Shown here in pieces: positions 62,222-64,000 of a DNA stretch of 64,000 nt. The notes beneath the pieces were generated by a model, which was not told where the DNA came from, made no database searches, and saw only the letters and a program-made list of their open reading frames with translations. A program made the position numbers and the translations under genes. Position 1 is the stretch's first letter. The number at the start of each line of letters is the position of its first letter. The DNA is taken from contig JASANE010028421.1 in the NCBI GenBank assembly GCA_030248225.1, positions 1-64,000 of the forward strand, in the 5' to 3' direction. Source of the DNA: Trileptium ribeirensis. Taxonomy: Eukaryota > Nematoda > Enoplea > Enoplida > Thoracostomopsidae.

Positions 62222-62520
62222 TTAGGTTAAGACTAATTACACGTTTTCCTCTTATGAGGTTTCCGGACGGATATGCCCGTAAGTTTATATAACAACCTTA
62301 ATCTCTTCCTTAGATTTACGCTAATACGCTCCTTAAAGCCAACAGTATCCGGACGGCTTACTGATGGATATTACTATTTTAATTAACGCGCTTGTGAGTT
62401 GGTATGTAGGCCTCCGGACGGCTGACCTCGCACGTTTATTTGATTGCTTTAGCCTAGTGTCTTAGAATTACGCTAATTACGTGCCCGTTATATTAATGTT
62501 TCCGTCTCCGGACGGCTGAC
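62222..62520 (+). repeat. Degenerate array with TCCGGACGG
   Basis: TCCGGACGG occurs near 62264, 62349, 62413 and 62507. TTAGATTTACGCTAATACG / TTAGAATTACGCTAATTACG blocks occur before two of them. Spacing of about 65-95 bp suggests a decayed tandem repeat. Confidence 0.6.
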
Positions 62521-62860
62521 GGACCCGCTATAGCTAGCTAGTAGCGGCGACTAGTTTTTAGTTCCCACAATTCTGTTCGCTCAGTTGGCCGGATCAACCT
62601 ACCGCATCGAATCGTCCCCGATTAATTTGGTTACCCACGTCAAGAACTCACCCTTGGTATACTCACGTATATACTTCCTCCCTTATTAACTCCACGAGGT
62701 TTACTCAACCTACGGGTTATTTGCTTTGGAACCACTATGGGAGGACCGTTATGATTTAGTTAACGCTCGTGCTCAAGTATGCCACTAAGATTGTTATTTT
62801 TATAAGGAAAATAATATTATTAATTTAAAGTCAGTATTAGAGTATATACTTAATTGTGTC
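62521..62860. other. Non-coding stretch
   Basis: Nothing recognised between the TCCGGACGG array and the last hAT element. Confidence 0.5.
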
Positions 62861-64000
62861 CAGGGAGTAACCGGAATTCCGGTTCCGGCGAAAATCGTGG
62901 TCCGGTTGCGGTTCCGGCAAAGGGCAAAAACCATACCGGAACTGGAATTCCGGTTTAAAAAGTTTGTTTCAAATTTTCCACGTTTTTTGCTTCATCTGTG
63001 ATCCAAACATATGTTTGTAATATATATTATACAATGACCAAGCTCCAATACAACCAAGCAAAAGAAATGATAGAAATGATTAACTAAGCAATTTGCCATT
63101 TGAAACGTAAGTAGGGCACATAATTTCAGTAGGAATTTTTCATAATAACCTGCAGGAGTTTGTTAACAAATCAAAGCCAGGTCGTTGCTTGTAGCAGCTA
63201 TTTTACACATCCAAGAAGTCTGTGCGGTACGTTTAAATTAAACCGGTTTAATTCGGTAACAGAGTATGGCTAACGCAGCAGTACTTAGGGTATGCTTGGC
63301 TAACATACATTGCTTCAAGAACCCGCCAATGCGCTTGCAAACATGGTAAATCAGTCTAAATTGAAGTAAACTAACATTATCAGTAACGCAGCTAGAAACT
63401 GCTTTCTTGGCAAAGAACTGCATTTATTGAAACTGTGCGAGCAGCATCACAGTATGTCTCATTTATAACATTCTGATTAGAAAGTTATCATCATTATCAT
63501 CTAACTTACGGGCACTGTTTGTCCAACGCTAGCCTAAACAGTGTACCTGATCAGAAAATTACCTTCTATCTATTATTTCTCAATCATATAAATTTCAATT
63601 ACAATTTCAAGTTTCCTACAGAAGAACTTGTAACAAACGTATGTGTAGTAAAGGAAGGCGACTGGAGACAGAGCGAAAGTGTCTATTCTACGCTACAAGC
63701 TTTGTAAGCATATTCGATTTGACGCAGTATACACAATGGTGTATAGTGGACGGCATTTTTTGCTCTGGGTGTCCAAAAATCGACATATTTAATCAATAAA
63801 TAAACATTATTAGCTTCCTCAGTCTCTTTAAAGTTCCAGAAAGGCAATAATACCATCGCAAAACATTAAGTTTAATGTAAAAGTTATTTTTAATGCATTT
63901 TATATCCACTATACCTTCATTTCTTCCTTCATATGTTTTACTATATCTAAATTTCGAAGACCAAGTTCCGGTTCCGGATCCGGTTTAAATGGACGGTTCC
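62861..64000 (-). mobile_element. Non-autonomous hAT element, copy 5, runs off the window
   Basis: It starts CAGGGAGTAACCGGAATTCC at 62861 after ATTGTGTC (the expected duplication). It follows copies 2 and 4 in reverse orientation to the subterminal GGATCCGGTTTAAATGGACG at the window end, so only about the last 40 bp are missing. Confidence 0.85.

Overview
The window looks like AT-rich, repeat-dense DNA from a large-genome animal, probably an invertebrate. There are no operons, ribosome-binding sites or long uninterrupted reading frames. There are GT-AG introns up to about 25 kb and several metazoan transposon superfamilies: hAT, Merlin and CR1/Jockey-like LINEs. The species cannot be named from the sequence.

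One convincing cellular gene is present, on the minus strand. Four coding exons (41312-40536, 15928-15232, 14306-13989, 11070-9579) have canonical splice sites, and all three junctions keep the reading frame. If the first exon's ATG at 41286 is the start, the protein is 1085 aa: a roughly 580-residue hydrophilic, low-complexity N-terminal half, four predicted membrane segments (about residues 584-784), and a long Ser/Asn-rich tail. I do not recognise the family. The introns are 24,607, 925 and 2,918 bp. The last codons and the stop lie in the inverted terminus of a dispersed repeat (8491-9598); a second copy of that repeat sits just upstream of exon 2 in the long intron (16142-17441).

Most of the rest is mobile DNA. 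A non-autonomous hAT family with CCGGAA-rich termini has at least five copies with a recognisable end and target-site duplication (3534-4216, 23830-25007, 28044-28795, 29651-30846, 62861 to beyond the window) plus decayed copies. A second hAT MITE is at 21907-22336. A Merlin-type transposase fragment is at 31707-32136. At 45860-51600 an old plus-strand LINE carries two later LINE insertions: a 3' fragment at 46651-47348 and a minus-strand, internally deleted element at 48361-51310 with a Cys/His-rich ORF1, an APE-type endonuclease and only part of the reverse transcriptase. Other repeats are palindromic foldback elements (clearest at 1693-2240), a tRNA-derived SINE-like unit (about 18590-18690), nested inverted-repeat elements rich in TTCGCGAA (57890-59375), and several tandem arrays.

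From 51600 to 57890 and from 59380 to 62220 I see no supportable gene. The most unusual items are the repeat-supplied stop codon, the triplicated hAT terminus, the three-layer LINE nest, the nested TTCGCGAA elements and the Merlin fragment framed by splice-like signals.
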